Virus record (IMG/VR): IMGVR_UViG_3300022841_000045
Location: 1 to 31,909 of that record
DNA length: 31,909 bases
Direction: 5' to 3' (one strand)
From: a virus
Part shown: one piece after another, positions 1-7,616 of the stretch
How positions within the stretch are numbered: the stretch's first letter is position 1
How the letters are laid out: each line of letters opens with the position of its first letter
Program-made: the position numbers and the translations under genes
Notes under the pieces: model-generated
What the model was told of the DNA's origin: nothing
The model's database searches: none
Seen by the model: the letters and a program-made list of their open reading frames with translations, nothing else

Positions 1-9
1 GGAGATGAT

Positions 10-354
10 ATGAATCTGGAAGAGGAAGAAGTTGATGCATTAAAAACTGTGTTGGAGCTTTATGGAGAAACAAAAAGCAATATTCTCGAAGCTGACCCAA
101 GTACAGATCCTGAAGAAGATATATTTAGTAATAACTACTTCTACGGTAGACTTTCTGCTGTGAATGCTAGGGTGGACGCAATGCAAGTTCAAATTGATAA
201 ATTCAAAACAAGCTCACTAACTACAACTCCTTACTATCCTAGCTACCCTCCAATGTTGTACGGTGATAATACTGTATTATGTGGCGCGGATGAGATGCTA
301 GCAAAGGTTCAAAGAGTTAAAAACGGGAATGACGCACCACAACCTGGTGATTAA
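10..354 (+). CDS. Small acidic protein of unknown function
   Basis: A 114-residue protein I do not recognise. The start is supported by a GGAG just upstream (positions 1-4). The first third is rich in Glu and Asp and probably helical; the middle (about residues 71-86) is rich in Tyr and Pro, and the end is Gly/Asp/Pro-rich. There is no signal peptide, membrane segment or catalytic motif. It lies directly before a T4-type late promoter, so it belongs to the transcription unit to its left, most of which is outside the window. Function unknown. Confidence 0.75.
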   Translation: MNLEEEEVDALKTVLELYGETKSNILEADPSTDPEEDIFSNNYFYGRLSAVNARVDAMQVQIDKFKTSSLTTTPYYPSYPPMLYGDNTVLCGADEMLAKVQRVKNGNDAPQPGD

Positions 355-362
355 TATAAATA
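355..362 (+). promoter_or_regulatory. T4-type late promoter (TATAAATA)
   Basis: An exact TATAAATA octamer followed by CCTTTACT lies between the stop of the first gene and the resolvase start, with no -35 box. This is the T4 late promoter form, read in T4 by host core polymerase with gp55, gp33 and the sliding clamp. Those partners are not in this window, so use as a late promoter is inferred. The start of transcription would be about 6-8 bases downstream, leaving a leader of roughly 25 bases before the ATG at 393. Confidence 0.65.
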
Positions 363-392
363 CCTTTACTAATAATGGTAAGGGTGATTTAT

Positions 393-941
393 ATGATTGT
401 AGCAGGTGTTGATTATAGCTTGACAAGTCCGGCAATTGTCGTGCATGACGGCGATGAGTGGAAATATGAAAATTGCACGTTTTATTATCTTGTGAGAAAA
501 GATAAGTATGTACAAGAAAACGGTCAGTACCAAGGTGATATGTATCCGGAATTTACGAGTGATTATGAAAGATATGATAATCTAGCTCAATGGTCTAGCG
601 ATATAATATTCGGTGCTGATGTTTGTTTCATAGAAGGTTACGCCTTTGGTGCAGTCGGTAGAGTATTTCAAATTGCCGAAAATGCAGGTCTGTTAAAGTA
701 TATGATCTGGAAAGATGGTATTCCTATCGAAACAGTCCCACCTACTGTAATCAAAAAGTTTGCTACAGGAAAGGGTAATTCAAACAAGTTAAAAATGGAA
801 GAGGCTTTTGTTGAAGAAACTAAAGTCATTCTAAACGATAAACATGGCGTACACACAAAAACGGGTAATCCGTCCAACGATATAGTAGATGCCTATTATA
901 TCGCTAAATATGGATTTATGTTGAAAACAGGAAATTTATAA
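393..941 (+). CDS. RuvC-like Holliday junction resolvase
   Basis: Predicted RNase H-fold endonuclease that would cut branched DNA during recombination, replication and packaging. The first strand is MIVAGVDYSLTSPA with the first catalytic Asp (D7). A central FIEGYAFG supplies a Glu (E81), a Lys-rich segment (VIKKFATGKGNSNK) follows, and the C-terminal NDIVDAYYIAKYG gives the last two Asp (D163, D166). This D-E-DxxD order is the RuvC layout. The in-frame ATG at 375 would add six residues, but AAGGGTG at 380-386 is correctly spaced for 393. T4 itself uses an unrelated resolvase (gp49). It is read from the late promoter at 355 and is followed at once by the nucleotide-kinase gene. Confidence 0.8.
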   Translation: MIVAGVDYSLTSPAIVVHDGDEWKYENCTFYYLVRKDKYVQENGQYQGDMYPEFTSDYERYDNLAQWSSDIIFGADVCFIEGYAFGAVGRVFQIAENAGLLKYMIWKDGIPIETVPPTVIKKFATGKGNSNKLKMEEAFVEETKVILNDKHGVHTKTGNPSNDIVDAYYIAKYGFMLKTGNL

Positions 942-942
942 T

Positions 943-1581
943 ATGATAGTTATTTTTAACGGGCCTCCAGGTTCGGGTAAAGACGAAGGTGCAATAATAT
1001 TTAAAATGTTGGGATCAGTACACCTCAGTTTCAAAGAGGAATTATTTAAAGCTACTGTGAAAGAATTTGGCGTAACCCTTGAATGGTTTATGAAAGATTA
1101 TGACAACCGTGAAATCAAAGAACGTCCTCAAGTTGAACTGCGTGGTAAATCCCGCAGGGAAGCTCTTATCTACACTTCTGAAGTTAAAATAAAACCAAAA
1201 TATGGTAAAAGATTTTTCGGTGATAAAGTAGCTGAAGCCATAGACCCACGCGGGAATTACGTATTATCAGACGGTGGTTTTACTGAAGAAGCACTTCCTA
1301 TAATCGAAAAAGTGGGTATTGAAAACGTACTTATTGTTAGGTTATTTCGCGAAGGTTTCTCATTCGAAGGTGATTCAAGACGATATCTCAACGGCAAGAT
1401 TAGACAAACATACACGACAGGCAAAAAATCACAAGTTGATAATGATTACGTCTTGTCTCATAAACTAGATTCTCCAATTTATGATATGCATAACAATGGC
1501 GACCTCGAGGACTTTCATAACAAACTTATATTGCTGCATAGTGACATTGTTGAAAAAAGAAAACGAGGTGAATTTCTGTGA
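943..1581 (+). CDS. P-loop (deoxy)nucleoside monophosphate kinase-like protein
   Basis: A 212-residue protein beginning with a Walker A loop (GPPGSGKDE, residues 7-15), the arrangement in adenylate-kinase-fold enzymes and phage deoxynucleotide kinases. A later VLSDGGFTEEALPI could form the Walker B/NMP side and RLFREGFSFEGDSRRYL an Arg-rich lid. Such enzymes phosphorylate dNMPs for phage DNA synthesis; T4 gp1 plays this part and is of similar length (241 residues). Substrate cannot be read from the sequence. SD GGAAAT lies ahead of the ATG, and the stop overlaps the next start (GTGA), implying coupled translation. Confidence 0.65.
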   Translation: MIVIFNGPPGSGKDEGAIIFKMLGSVHLSFKEELFKATVKEFGVTLEWFMKDYDNREIKERPQVELRGKSRREALIYTSEVKIKPKYGKRFFGDKVAEAIDPRGNYVLSDGGFTEEALPIIEKVGIENVLIVRLFREGFSFEGDSRRYLNGKIRQTYTTGKKSQVDNDYVLSHKLDSPIYDMHNNGDLEDFHNKLILLHSDIVEKRKRGEFL

Positions 1582-2336
1582 ATAAACTGCATGGCATGCC
1601 TTGTCCTAATGTTATTAATCTTTCTGAATGTGAAGATCGCAAAAGATATATGGCAAGTAAATTTGCTGAATATGGCGTATCTCCTGTATTTTATTCTTAT
1701 TCTAGGTTTGAAGATTCTGACAATGAAATTGTCGGTGATGAAAGTGCTATAGCTTTAACAAGCAAAGGCTGTTTTTCATCTCATCTACTAACCATTAGAG
1801 ATTGGTTGTTGAACACTGAAGACGAATTAGGTATATTCTTTGAAGATGATGTTGACTTTGAAACTGTGAAATATTGGAACTTTAATTTCGATGAGTTTAT
1901 AGCCTCGATAAGTGACGACTGGGATGCTTTTCAACTCTGCGGCATTTACGAGACATATCCTCTTATGATCCCCAGAGCAAGAAAATTTTGGGATCACGGT
2001 ATTCAGTGTTATATTCTAAAGCGCAGCTATGCCCAACGATTAGTAGATTTTTATTTTAAAGATGTTGGCAGTAAAGTCATGCATTACAGCATGCCTCAAG
2101 ATTTACCACCTTCAGTTGAAAATAACATTCTGAATGGATTTGGACCTACGCTTACATTCCCTTTATTTAATCACAACATTAACGACTTCAAATCTGAAAA
2201 TATAAATCCATGTATTGATAACTACAATCAACAGACAGGTCCATCTATATTTTCATATAGGCTTATTGAAGCGTGGTGGAGAATAACAGGAAGTAAATTA
2301 ACATTGCAAGATATTATTGAAGGAAAAGGAAAATGA
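1578..2336 (+). CDS. Glycosyltransferase family 25 (GT-A) protein
   Basis: A 252-residue protein with the GT25 pattern: an N-terminal VINLSECEDRKRYM (residues 12-25, the INL..R...M signature), GCFSSH (64-69), then FFEDDVDFE (88-95) carrying the acidic metal/nucleotide-sugar site, and DAFQLCG. GT25 enzymes move a sugar, often galactose, from a nucleotide donor to a glycan or protein. The start is GTG, overlapping the preceding stop, with SD GAGGTGA. Its stop overlaps the next gene, another glycosyltransferase, so the two are probably made together. The acceptor (modified phage DNA base, virion protein or host glycan) is unknown. Confidence 0.8.
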   Translation: MNKLHGMPCPNVINLSECEDRKRYMASKFAEYGVSPVFYSYSRFEDSDNEIVGDESAIALTSKGCFSSHLLTIRDWLLNTEDELGIFFEDDVDFETVKYWNFNFDEFIASISDDWDAFQLCGIYETYPLMIPRARKFWDHGIQCYILKRSYAQRLVDFYFKDVGSKVMHYSMPQDLPPSVENNILNGFGPTLTFPLFNHNINDFKSENINPCIDNYNQQTGPSIFSYRLIEAWWRITGSKLTLQDIIEGKGK

Positions 2337-3289
2337 GTTGCATTTATAAAGGCGAAGTGATAGAAAGTGAATTATCAAAAAATGCTAGAGGTGGAACTGA
2401 GATGATGCGAGATCGTCTGTATGGTTACATCAACCCAGATTATCTTAGCAAAGTAGCTGTGCATTTTTCCAGACCCAGACAAGTTTATGATGATGTTCCC
2501 AACATTTTATATTGCCATGACCTCGCTGAGGACCCAGAAAACGCAATACTTGCCGAAGGCGGTTGGACAAAATTTGCTCATATAGTATTCGTTTCTTGCT
2601 GGCAACGTGATCAATATATTACTAGATTTGGTATACCCTATTCTAGATGCAGTGTGATTTATAATGCAGTTGAAAAAGAACCCGTCGTAAAAGATTACAC
2701 GAAAATAGATACTATTCGGTTCATTTATCATACTACACCACACCGCGGGTTAGAATTGCTGATACCTGTATTTGAAGAGTTATGTAAAAATCATAATAAT
2801 ATCCAACTTGATGTCTACTCATCTTTTTCTATATACGGCTGGAATCAAAGAGATGCAGAATATAATGATTGTTTCGATAGAGTTAAAGCACATCCTAAGA
2901 TGAATTATCACGGCGCAGTCAGTAATGAAGAAGTGTTGAAAGCACTAGATGATTCTCATGTATTTTTATATCCAAACACATGGAAAGAAACTTCGTGTAT
3001 AGCACTTATCGAAGCTATGAAAAGTCAAGTAATTTGCATACACCCTGATTTTGGTGCTTTGCCTGAAACTGCGGCATCAGGTACTATTATGTATCCTTAT
3101 ACAGAAAACATACAAAAACACGCAAATATGGCCTATACAGTCTCTGACTTTCTGATAAAAAATATTAGAAAAGATTACGAGTTCTTCCCCAAAACAGTAA
3201 ACACTGAGCGATATAAAAATCCTAAAAATAGCATTGCTTCGTTTGCTACCATGTGGGATGCATTACTCGCCAACTTATTATCAGAATAA
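2333..3289 (+). CDS. GT-B fold glycosyltransferase (GT4/GT1 type)
   Basis: A 318-residue protein with an N-terminal glycine-rich ARGGTEMM (residues 18-25), a middle VSCWQRDQY, FIYHTTPHRGLELL (130-143) opening the second Rossmann domain, and FLYPNTWKETSCIALIEAM (211-229) containing the E-x7-E motif (E219, E227) that binds the nucleotide sugar in retaining GT4 enzymes. It overlaps the GT25 gene by 4 bases (ATGA), so the pair may act in sequence on one acceptor. The N-terminal domain is shorter than in typical 370-400-residue family members. A new sigma70 promoter begins directly after its stop. Confidence 0.82.
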   Translation: MSCIYKGEVIESELSKNARGGTEMMRDRLYGYINPDYLSKVAVHFSRPRQVYDDVPNILYCHDLAEDPENAILAEGGWTKFAHIVFVSCWQRDQYITRFGIPYSRCSVIYNAVEKEPVVKDYTKIDTIRFIYHTTPHRGLELLIPVFEELCKNHNNIQLDVYSSFSIYGWNQRDAEYNDCFDRVKAHPKMNYHGAVSNEEVLKALDDSHVFLYPNTWKETSCIALIEAMKSQVICIHPDFGALPETAASGTIMYPYTENIQKHANMAYTVSDFLIKNIRKDYEFFPKTVNTERYKNPKNSIASFATMWDALLANLLSE

Positions 3290-3295
3290 TAAAGA

Positions 3296-3324
3296 TTGAC
3301 ATAACATAATGAGTATGTTATAAT
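3296..3324 (+). promoter_or_regulatory. Consensus sigma70 promoter before RNase H
   Basis: TTGACA (3296-3301), 17-base spacer, TATAAT (3319-3324) preceded by TG in the extended -10 position. Both hexamers are perfect. It drives the gene starting at 3358 and probably the genes up to the terminator at 4811. The leader does not match the repeated leader of the downstream promoter family. An inverted repeat fills the spacer and overlaps the -10. Confidence 0.85.
3301..3321. repeat. Perfect 8-bp inverted repeat in promoter spacer (candidate operator)
   Basis: Arms ATAACATA (3301-3308) and TATGTTAT (3314-3321) are exact reverse complements around ATGAG. The element begins on the last base of the -35 and ends inside the -10, so a protein bound there would exclude RNA polymerase. 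Chance is possible because the arms are AT-rich. Confidence 0.5.
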
Positions 3325-3357
3325 AGATGTTCTAACAAATACAAAACGGTAAACTAC

Positions 3358-4215
3358 ATGATATTCATGGACTACAATGCAGTAATAATTGCATCCTTAA
3401 TGGCAAGTCTTGGCGGCCATACTAACATAGAACTTGATGAAAATCTAATCAGACATATGTTCCTAAATTCCCTCCGATTTAACCGCAAAAAATTCCTCAA
3501 AACGTATGGCGAAATGGTCATAACAACGGACAGCACAAATTGCTGGCGAAAAGACATTTATTCCTATTACAAAGCAAACCGTAAAACAGGTCGCGAAGAA
3601 TCTAATTTGGATTGGAAATTATTGTTTGAAATAATTACAAAAATTCGTGGTGAACTTACCGACCATTTCCCATATAAAGTTATCTATGTCGAACGCTGTG
3701 AGGCTGATGATATCATCGGCGTTTGTGCTCACGAATTGGGTACTGATTTGAATATGGGAAGCGAAAAGCACTTAATACTTTCTGGCGACCACGATTTTAA
3801 GCAATTAACAGGCTATGCGAATGTCGATCAGTGGAATCCCATCCGTAAAAGCTGGGTTCAAATTGCGGACTCTGATAAATACCTTCGTGAACATATAATA
3901 AAAGGCGATAAAGGTGATGGTGTGCCTAACATATTATCACCTGACAATTGCCTTGTTCTAAATGAGAGACAAGCTACGATGACGGCCGGACGATTGGCAA
4001 AATATTCAAAAGGTATTTCTGAAATGGATGCAGAAACTATTTTAAGATATAATCGAAACAAAGCAATGGTCGACTTAAAACAAGTTCCAGAGGAATACAA
4101 GACAAAAATTCTCGCGGAATTATACAAAGAAGAAACGGTTGATAGATCAGGTTTGTTTAACTTTTTTATCAAGATGAGACTAAAACACTTAATTACAGAC
4201 TTACAGGATTTTTAA
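3358..4215 (+). CDS. rnh: T4-type RNase H (FEN-1 family 5'-nuclease)
   Basis: Removes RNA primers and 5' flaps from lagging-strand fragments, acting with the phage replisome. The 285 residues (T4 Rnh has 305) keep the acidic metal-site residues in T4 order: D5 in FMDYN, D58 with WRKD (63-66), EADD (115-118), SGDHDF (142-147; D144, D146) and IIKGDKGDGVPN (180-191; D184, D187). The C-terminus GLFNFFIKMRLKHL resembles the T4 end. ATG at 3358 has a weak GGTAAA ribosome site; ATG at 3367 (MDYN) is an alternative. The strong promoter just upstream gives it its own unit. Confidence 0.9.
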   Translation: MIFMDYNAVIIASLMASLGGHTNIELDENLIRHMFLNSLRFNRKKFLKTYGEMVITTDSTNCWRKDIYSYYKANRKTGREESNLDWKLLFEIITKIRGELTDHFPYKVIYVERCEADDIIGVCAHELGTDLNMGSEKHLILSGDHDFKQLTGYANVDQWNPIRKSWVQIADSDKYLREHIIKGDKGDGVPNILSPDNCLVLNERQATMTAGRLAKYSKGISEMDAETILRYNRNKAMVDLKQVPEEYKTKILAELYKEETVDRSGLFNFFIKMRLKHLITDLQDF

Positions 4216-4218
4216 AGA

Positions 4219-4650
4219 ATGAAGTTATCAATAGCAGAAATATTAACTAGTGCCGGCAAAGAGAAAAAGACTGCTGACAAGATTGCGTATCTGCATAAAC
4301 ACAACAGCCAACCATTACAGGTTATTTTAAGATTAACCTACGGAACCGACGTAGAATTTCTCTTGCCAGAAACAGCACCGCCATATAAAAAGAATGAATA
4401 TACAGATGCACAGGGTATGCTGTATAAAGAAACAAGGCGCCTTCGTATATTTTTTAAAGGTGGAGGTTATGATGATCTCAACCAACTAAAACGTGAACAA
4501 CTTTTCATAGGTTTATTAGAAGACGTTCAGAATGAAGATGGTGCATTACTGTGCGATATGTTAGCACATAAACCTGTTAAAGGTCTATCAAGAAAGACTG
4601 TTGAAGAAGCATTTCCTGCTTTGCTTCAATCCAGAATAACTGCAAATTAA
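4219..4650 (+). CDS. Conserved T4-like phage protein (DUF6433-like)
   Basis: A 143-residue soluble protein starting MKLSIAEILTSAGKEKKTADK with a central EFLLPETAPPYKK. This pattern resembles a family of unknown function in T4-like marine phages (I believe DUF6433, from memory). It sits three bases after rnh in the place where T4 has dsbA, but I see no resemblance to DsbA. Probably co-transcribed with rnh and possibly linked to replication or late transcription by position only. Confidence 0.7.
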   Translation: MKLSIAEILTSAGKEKKTADKIAYLHKHNSQPLQVILRLTYGTDVEFLLPETAPPYKKNEYTDAQGMLYKETRRLRIFFKGGGYDDLNQLKREQLFIGLLEDVQNEDGALLCDMLAHKPVKGLSRKTVEEAFPALLQSRITAN

Positions 4651-4659
4651 GGTAACAAA

Positions 4660-4806
4660 ATGAAAGGTTTTAAAAAGTTTAGAGACGAATCCACGGACGA
4701 AGACTGGGGTTCGCTAGACGAATATGATGAACGTAAAGAACGCAACAAAAAAGATAAGCGTAGTAAACGTAAAGCACGCTTTGACGAAAAGCATCAAAGT
4801 ACGTAA
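4660..4806 (+). CDS. Small charged protein, 48 residues
   Basis: An ATG with SD AAGGTAA opens a 48-codon frame starting MKGFKKFRDESTDEDWGSL. The second half is extremely rich in Lys, Arg, Glu and Asp (ERKERNKKDKRSKRKAR) and likely a single charged helix that could touch nucleic acid. Short proteins beginning MKGFKKF-like occur near replication genes in T4-like marine phages, by memory. It ends just before a terminator, closing the rnh unit. Function unknown. Confidence 0.65.
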   Translation: MKGFKKFRDESTDEDWGSLDEYDERKERNKKDKRSKRKARFDEKHQST

Positions 4807-4810
4807 TTAA

Positions 4811-4835
4811 AATTGGCGTTTCGGCGCCATTTATT
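4811..4835 (+). terminator. Rho-independent terminator, short stem
   Basis: Stem TGGCG (4814-4818) with CGCCA (4825-4829) around TTTCGG, followed by TTTATT. The T tract is short and broken, so termination may be partial. It closes the rnh unit and abuts the late promoter at 4835. Confidence 0.55.
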
Positions 4836-4842
4836 ATAAATA
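4835..4842 (+). promoter_or_regulatory. T4-type late promoter (TATAAATA)
   Basis: An exact TATAAATA octamer with no -35 box, 21 bases before the ATG at 4864 and immediately after a terminator. It probably starts the late unit that includes PhoH, PAAR and perhaps the following nuclease. The terminator/late-promoter pair supports real use. Confidence 0.65.
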
Positions 4843-4863
4843 AAATTATAGAGGATCAATACA

Positions 4864-5100
4864 ATGCCAATGTATGATTTCGAAAATTCCAAGACGGAAC
4901 AAAGGTTTACCAAATTGATGAGTTATGCTGACAAGCTTCAATTTCTTGAAGAAAACCCAGATATAAAATCAATTATTATAACAGCACCAAGCGTGGGTGA
5001 CTCACACCGAATGGGTCTCAAAAAACCCGATAATGGTTTTAGAGACGTTTTAAAGGAGGTACAGAAAGCTCACCCAATCAATAATATAAACACATTTTAA
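4864..5100 (+). CDS. Small conserved phage protein with MPMYDFEN start
   Basis: A 78-residue protein. The start MPMYDFENSKTEQRF recalls the first strand of FmdB-type zinc-ribbon proteins, but there is no CxxC pair, so zinc binding is unlikely. The later segments IIITAPSVGDSHRMG and KPDNGFRDVLKEV resemble a family found in T4-like marine phages. It follows the late promoter and precedes PhoH by 18 bases. Function unknown. Confidence 0.7.
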   Translation: MPMYDFENSKTEQRFTKLMSYADKLQFLEENPDIKSIIITAPSVGDSHRMGLKKPDNGFRDVLKEVQKAHPINNINTF

Positions 5101-5118
5101 TCAAGCAAGGGGTTTAAT

Positions 5119-5865
5119 ATGCCTAGACAGCGTCAGAAAGTTACTTCAAGAGAAAAAAGAAGAAATCACAAAGATGCAGTACAGCAAATTCAAAACAGCA
5201 AATTCTCTATGAGAGAAATTGAACCTATAACAGAAACTCAAGAGGATATGTTTGACTCGTTTCATCAAGGCCTAAATATTGCAGCGATTGGCACTGCAGG
5301 TACAGGCAAAACTATGTGTGCTTTATACCTAGCACTAAATGACGTAATGACTAATAAAGAATGTCACAAGGTGATAGTTATTAGATCTGCCGTTCAGACC
5401 AGAGAACAAGGCCACATGCCAGGTACAAAGGAACAAAAAGAAGCACATTTTTCCGCACCATACGCAGACATTACAAATAATCTTTTTGAAAGAGGAGACG
5501 CTTGGCAAATATTACAAACAAAAAGACAAGTCGAGTTTACTACCACCTCATTCATTCGAGGATTAACCTTTGATAATTCTATTATAATTGTTGACGAATG
5601 CCAGTCTATGACATATCATGAACTAGATACAATCATAACCCGCGTGGGTGAAAATTCAAAGATAATTTTCTGCGGTGATACGAGACAGGATGACTTGCAA
5701 TCTTCAAGGAACCGAGCCGACGTTTCTGGCTTGACGCACTTTTTGAAAGTATTAAAACAAATGAATTCCTTTGATACTGTTGTTTTTACTCCTGAAGATA
5801 TAGTACGTTCAGGTTTGGTTAAAGAATATATACTGGCGAAGGAAGCACTCCCCTCAACCACATAA
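5119..5865 (+). CDS. phoH: PhoH-like P-loop ATPase
   Basis: A 248-residue PhoH-family NTPase, common in T4-like marine phages; its role there (RNA metabolism or phosphate stress) is unsettled. Residues 1-20 are highly basic. Walker A is GTAGTGKT (58-65), Walker B IIIVDECQ (155-162), and IIFCGDTRQDDL (182-193) is the characteristic sensor-like segment; the family ending IVRSGLVKEYI is present. A good SD (AAGGGG) precedes the ATG. It appears to be in the late-promoter unit started at 4835. Confidence 0.92.
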   Translation: MPRQRQKVTSREKRRNHKDAVQQIQNSKFSMREIEPITETQEDMFDSFHQGLNIAAIGTAGTGKTMCALYLALNDVMTNKECHKVIVIRSAVQTREQGHMPGTKEQKEAHFSAPYADITNNLFERGDAWQILQTKRQVEFTTTSFIRGLTFDNSIIIVDECQSMTYHELDTIITRVGENSKIIFCGDTRQDDLQSSRNRADVSGLTHFLKVLKQMNSFDTVVFTPEDIVRSGLVKEYILAKEALPSTT

Positions 5866-5876
5866 GGAAAATAGAA

Positions 5877-6236
5877 ATGTCAGCAGCAGCAAGAGTTGGA
5901 GTAGATACGATACTTTGTAATATTTTACATAAGTGTCAAACTACACCTTTGATTTCGATAGATTTATTAACATCGGAATCTCTCAATGAGAAGGTAACTA
6001 TAAACGGTTCTTTCGCAGCTGTTGCTGGTGATTCAATAGAAACTCATACAATAGAATCAAGCGGTTCTTGCGTCCCTCATGTTACCCCACCTTTATCTCC
6101 AACTGGAATACAAAAGATCATAAATGCAGGCTCAGCAAAAGTCACAATCGGCGGAATACCTGCGGCAAGAGTAGGCGACCAAGCGGATGATGATGGAGCT
6201 GTAGGAACAGGATCTCCTAATGTTACAATCGGGTAA
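5877..6236 (+). CDS. PAAR-domain baseplate spike-tip protein (T4 gp5.4-like)
   Basis: A 119-residue PAAR protein that would cap the central tail spike and sharpen it for membrane piercing. The repeats show at the end: KVTIGGIPAARVGDQADD and GTGSPNVTIG, with His/Cys candidates for the metal site (H57, H68, C65). It is slightly longer than T4 gp5.4 (97 residues), with an extra N-terminal hydrophobic strand region. SD AAGGAAA precedes it. Placement behind a late promoter fits a virion protein. Confidence 0.88.
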   Translation: MSAAARVGVDTILCNILHKCQTTPLISIDLLTSESLNEKVTINGSFAAVAGDSIETHTIESSGSCVPHVTPPLSPTGIQKIINAGSAKVTIGGIPAARVGDQADDDGAVGTGSPNVTIG

Positions 6237-6263
6237 ACTTATATTAACAAAAAGAACTATATT

Positions 6264-6953
6264 ATGCAACCATTTACTTATTATGACCACGGAATTATAC
6301 TACCAAAATTAACAAGAAAAACGACTGACACTGGCCGAAAGTACTGTACACCCGAAAATAATTCCTACCCCTCAATAACAACTGTCTTGGGTATTGTAGG
6401 AAAACAGGCCATCATTGAATGGCGCGCCCGCGTAGGTGCAGAAGAAGCAAACAAGATATCTCGTCAAGCCTCAACCAGAGGTACTGCAGTACATAAACTT
6501 GCAGAAAATTATATCAACAATGACTCCAACTATAAATCCAAACACATGCCCGTCAACATCTACACCTTCAATCAAATAAAACCAATCATCGATGCTAGAA
6601 TTAATAATATCTATTTTCAAGAAGCCTTTCTTTATAGTGACATATTAAAGACCGCAGGACAAGTCGATCTTATATCAGAATGGATCTGTGACGATGGAGT
6701 TACTAGACTTGCTATAATCGATTTCAAAACCTCTCTCAGACCCAAAGAAAAAGAATGGATTACAAATTATTTTATACAGACATTCTTTTACGCAGCCGCA
6801 TTTTTAGAAATGACAGGCATTGCCATAAAGAAAGGCGTTATACTTATTGCAGTAGACGACAGCGAACCACAGGTATTTGAATTTGATCTACATGAATACC
6901 TCCCACACTTTCTTTCAATCCGCGCCAAATATAAGGAATTATATGAAAAGTAA
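6264..6953 (+). CDS. PD-(D/E)XK exonuclease (MGME1/RecB/Cas4-like)
   Basis: A 229-residue nuclease with the full motif set: TRGTAVHKLAE (71-81), Glu in YFQEAFLYS (E120), AGQVDLI (D135), AIIDFKTS (D153, K155 of the PD-ExK core) and QTFFYAAAF (Q172-Y176, QxxxY). Spacing resembles mitochondrial MGME1-like and phage RecB-family ssDNA exonucleases, with no Cas4 cysteine cluster. A role in recombination or in breaking down DNA ends is inferred. The SD is weak (AAAAAGAA). It overlaps the next gene by 11 bases. Confidence 0.82.
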   Translation: MQPFTYYDHGIILPKLTRKTTDTGRKYCTPENNSYPSITTVLGIVGKQAIIEWRARVGAEEANKISRQASTRGTAVHKLAENYINNDSNYKSKHMPVNIYTFNQIKPIIDARINNIYFQEAFLYSDILKTAGQVDLISEWICDDGVTRLAIIDFKTSLRPKEKEWITNYFIQTFFYAAAFLEMTGIAIKKGVILIAVDDSEPQVFEFDLHEYLPHFLSIRAKYKELYEK

Positions 6954-7305
6954 TACAAGATTTTTAATACTAGATGAAAAACTAGGTGTCTATTTAGGTT
7001 CATATGATGCCTCGATTTTTGAAGATATTATTGATATCACACAAAGTGCCAATAAGCGCTATGCTGCTTTCGCAGGTTGCAATCCGTTCGGTGTAGTGCA
7101 TGGCTTAACTTTCGACGATACTCAACAAGCAGAAATATTTATGTACAGCACCTTCCCAAAAGACGTGTTTACTGTGAAAGTTGTTTCGATTGAAATGGAG
7201 TCTGAAGTGGCATCTGTAATAGATATTATAAGAGCAGGTTATGGTGATTATACCCACGATATGCTCGATTATTGGGTAGATGAAACAGCAGAAACATGTC
7301 ATTAA
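6943..7305 (+). CDS. Protein of unknown function, 120 residues
   Basis: The ATG at 6943 has SD AAGGA at 6932-6936 and overlaps the nuclease stop. A longer frame from 6877 would run deep into the nuclease gene and is unlikely. The protein starts MKSNTRFLILDEKLGVYLG and contains GCNPFGVVHGLTFDD; it looks like a small alpha/beta fold without catalytic motifs. Last gene before the first repeated-family promoter. Confidence 0.75.
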   Translation: MKSNTRFLILDEKLGVYLGSYDASIFEDIIDITQSANKRYAAFAGCNPFGVVHGLTFDDTQQAEIFMYSTFPKDVFTVKVVSIEMESEVASVIDIIRAGYGDYTHDMLDYWVDETAETCH

Positions 7306-7319
7306 ATTAACGAAATGTG

Positions 7320-7347
7320 TTGACTTGAAGGTGAGACTTGGTATAAT
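7320..7347 (+). promoter_or_regulatory. Repeated-family sigma70 promoter (1)
   Basis: TTGACT (7320-7325), 16-base spacer, TATAAT (7342-7347) with extended TGG. The leader TTGTATTGAATCGAAAC follows at 7350. Drives the gene at 7395, whose ribosome site AGGAATTATATTATG recurs at other genes led by these promoters. Confidence 0.88.
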
Positions 7348-7394
7348 AGTTGTATTGAATCGAAACACAAACAACAATCATTAGGAATTATATT

Positions 7395-7613
7395 ATGAGT
7401 TTATTTAAAAAGCACGACATTTCACATGTTTTAAATGTAGTTCAAGACCAAGTAGATTTCTTTTTTGACGATGACGATGATGAGATAGGGTCATCCGACA
7501 TCTCTTGTTGTGTTAATCAAGTATTAAGACAATTAGATTGCCTTGATGCTGACGATACAGAACGTTCAATGATTCGTAATGCGGTTATGAATAACATACC
7601 TGATACAAATTAA
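7395..7613 (+). CDS. Small acidic protein, unknown
   Basis: A 72-residue protein with a run of six Asp and Glu after three Phe (FFFDDDDDE, about 22-30) and two adjacent Cys (SCCVNQ). The strongly negative patch could mimic DNA or bind a basic host protein, which is inference only. It is a single-gene cassette: its own family promoter upstream and another family promoter four bases after its stop. Confidence 0.72.
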   Translation: MSLFKKHDISHVLNVVQDQVDFFFDDDDDEIGSSDISCCVNQVLRQLDCLDADDTERSMIRNAVMNNIPDTN

Positions 7614-7616
7614 AGG

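Noticed and set aside
361-386. Hairpin-like CCTTTAC / GTAAGG between the first gene and the resolvase
   Set aside because: Pairing is imperfect, no T run follows, and the same bases are explained by the late promoter and ribosome site.
2507-2743. Open frames on the - strand, here and at about 25 other places
   Set aside because: All lie antisense to well-supported + genes, lack ribosome sites and promoters, and their products look like reversed coding sequence.
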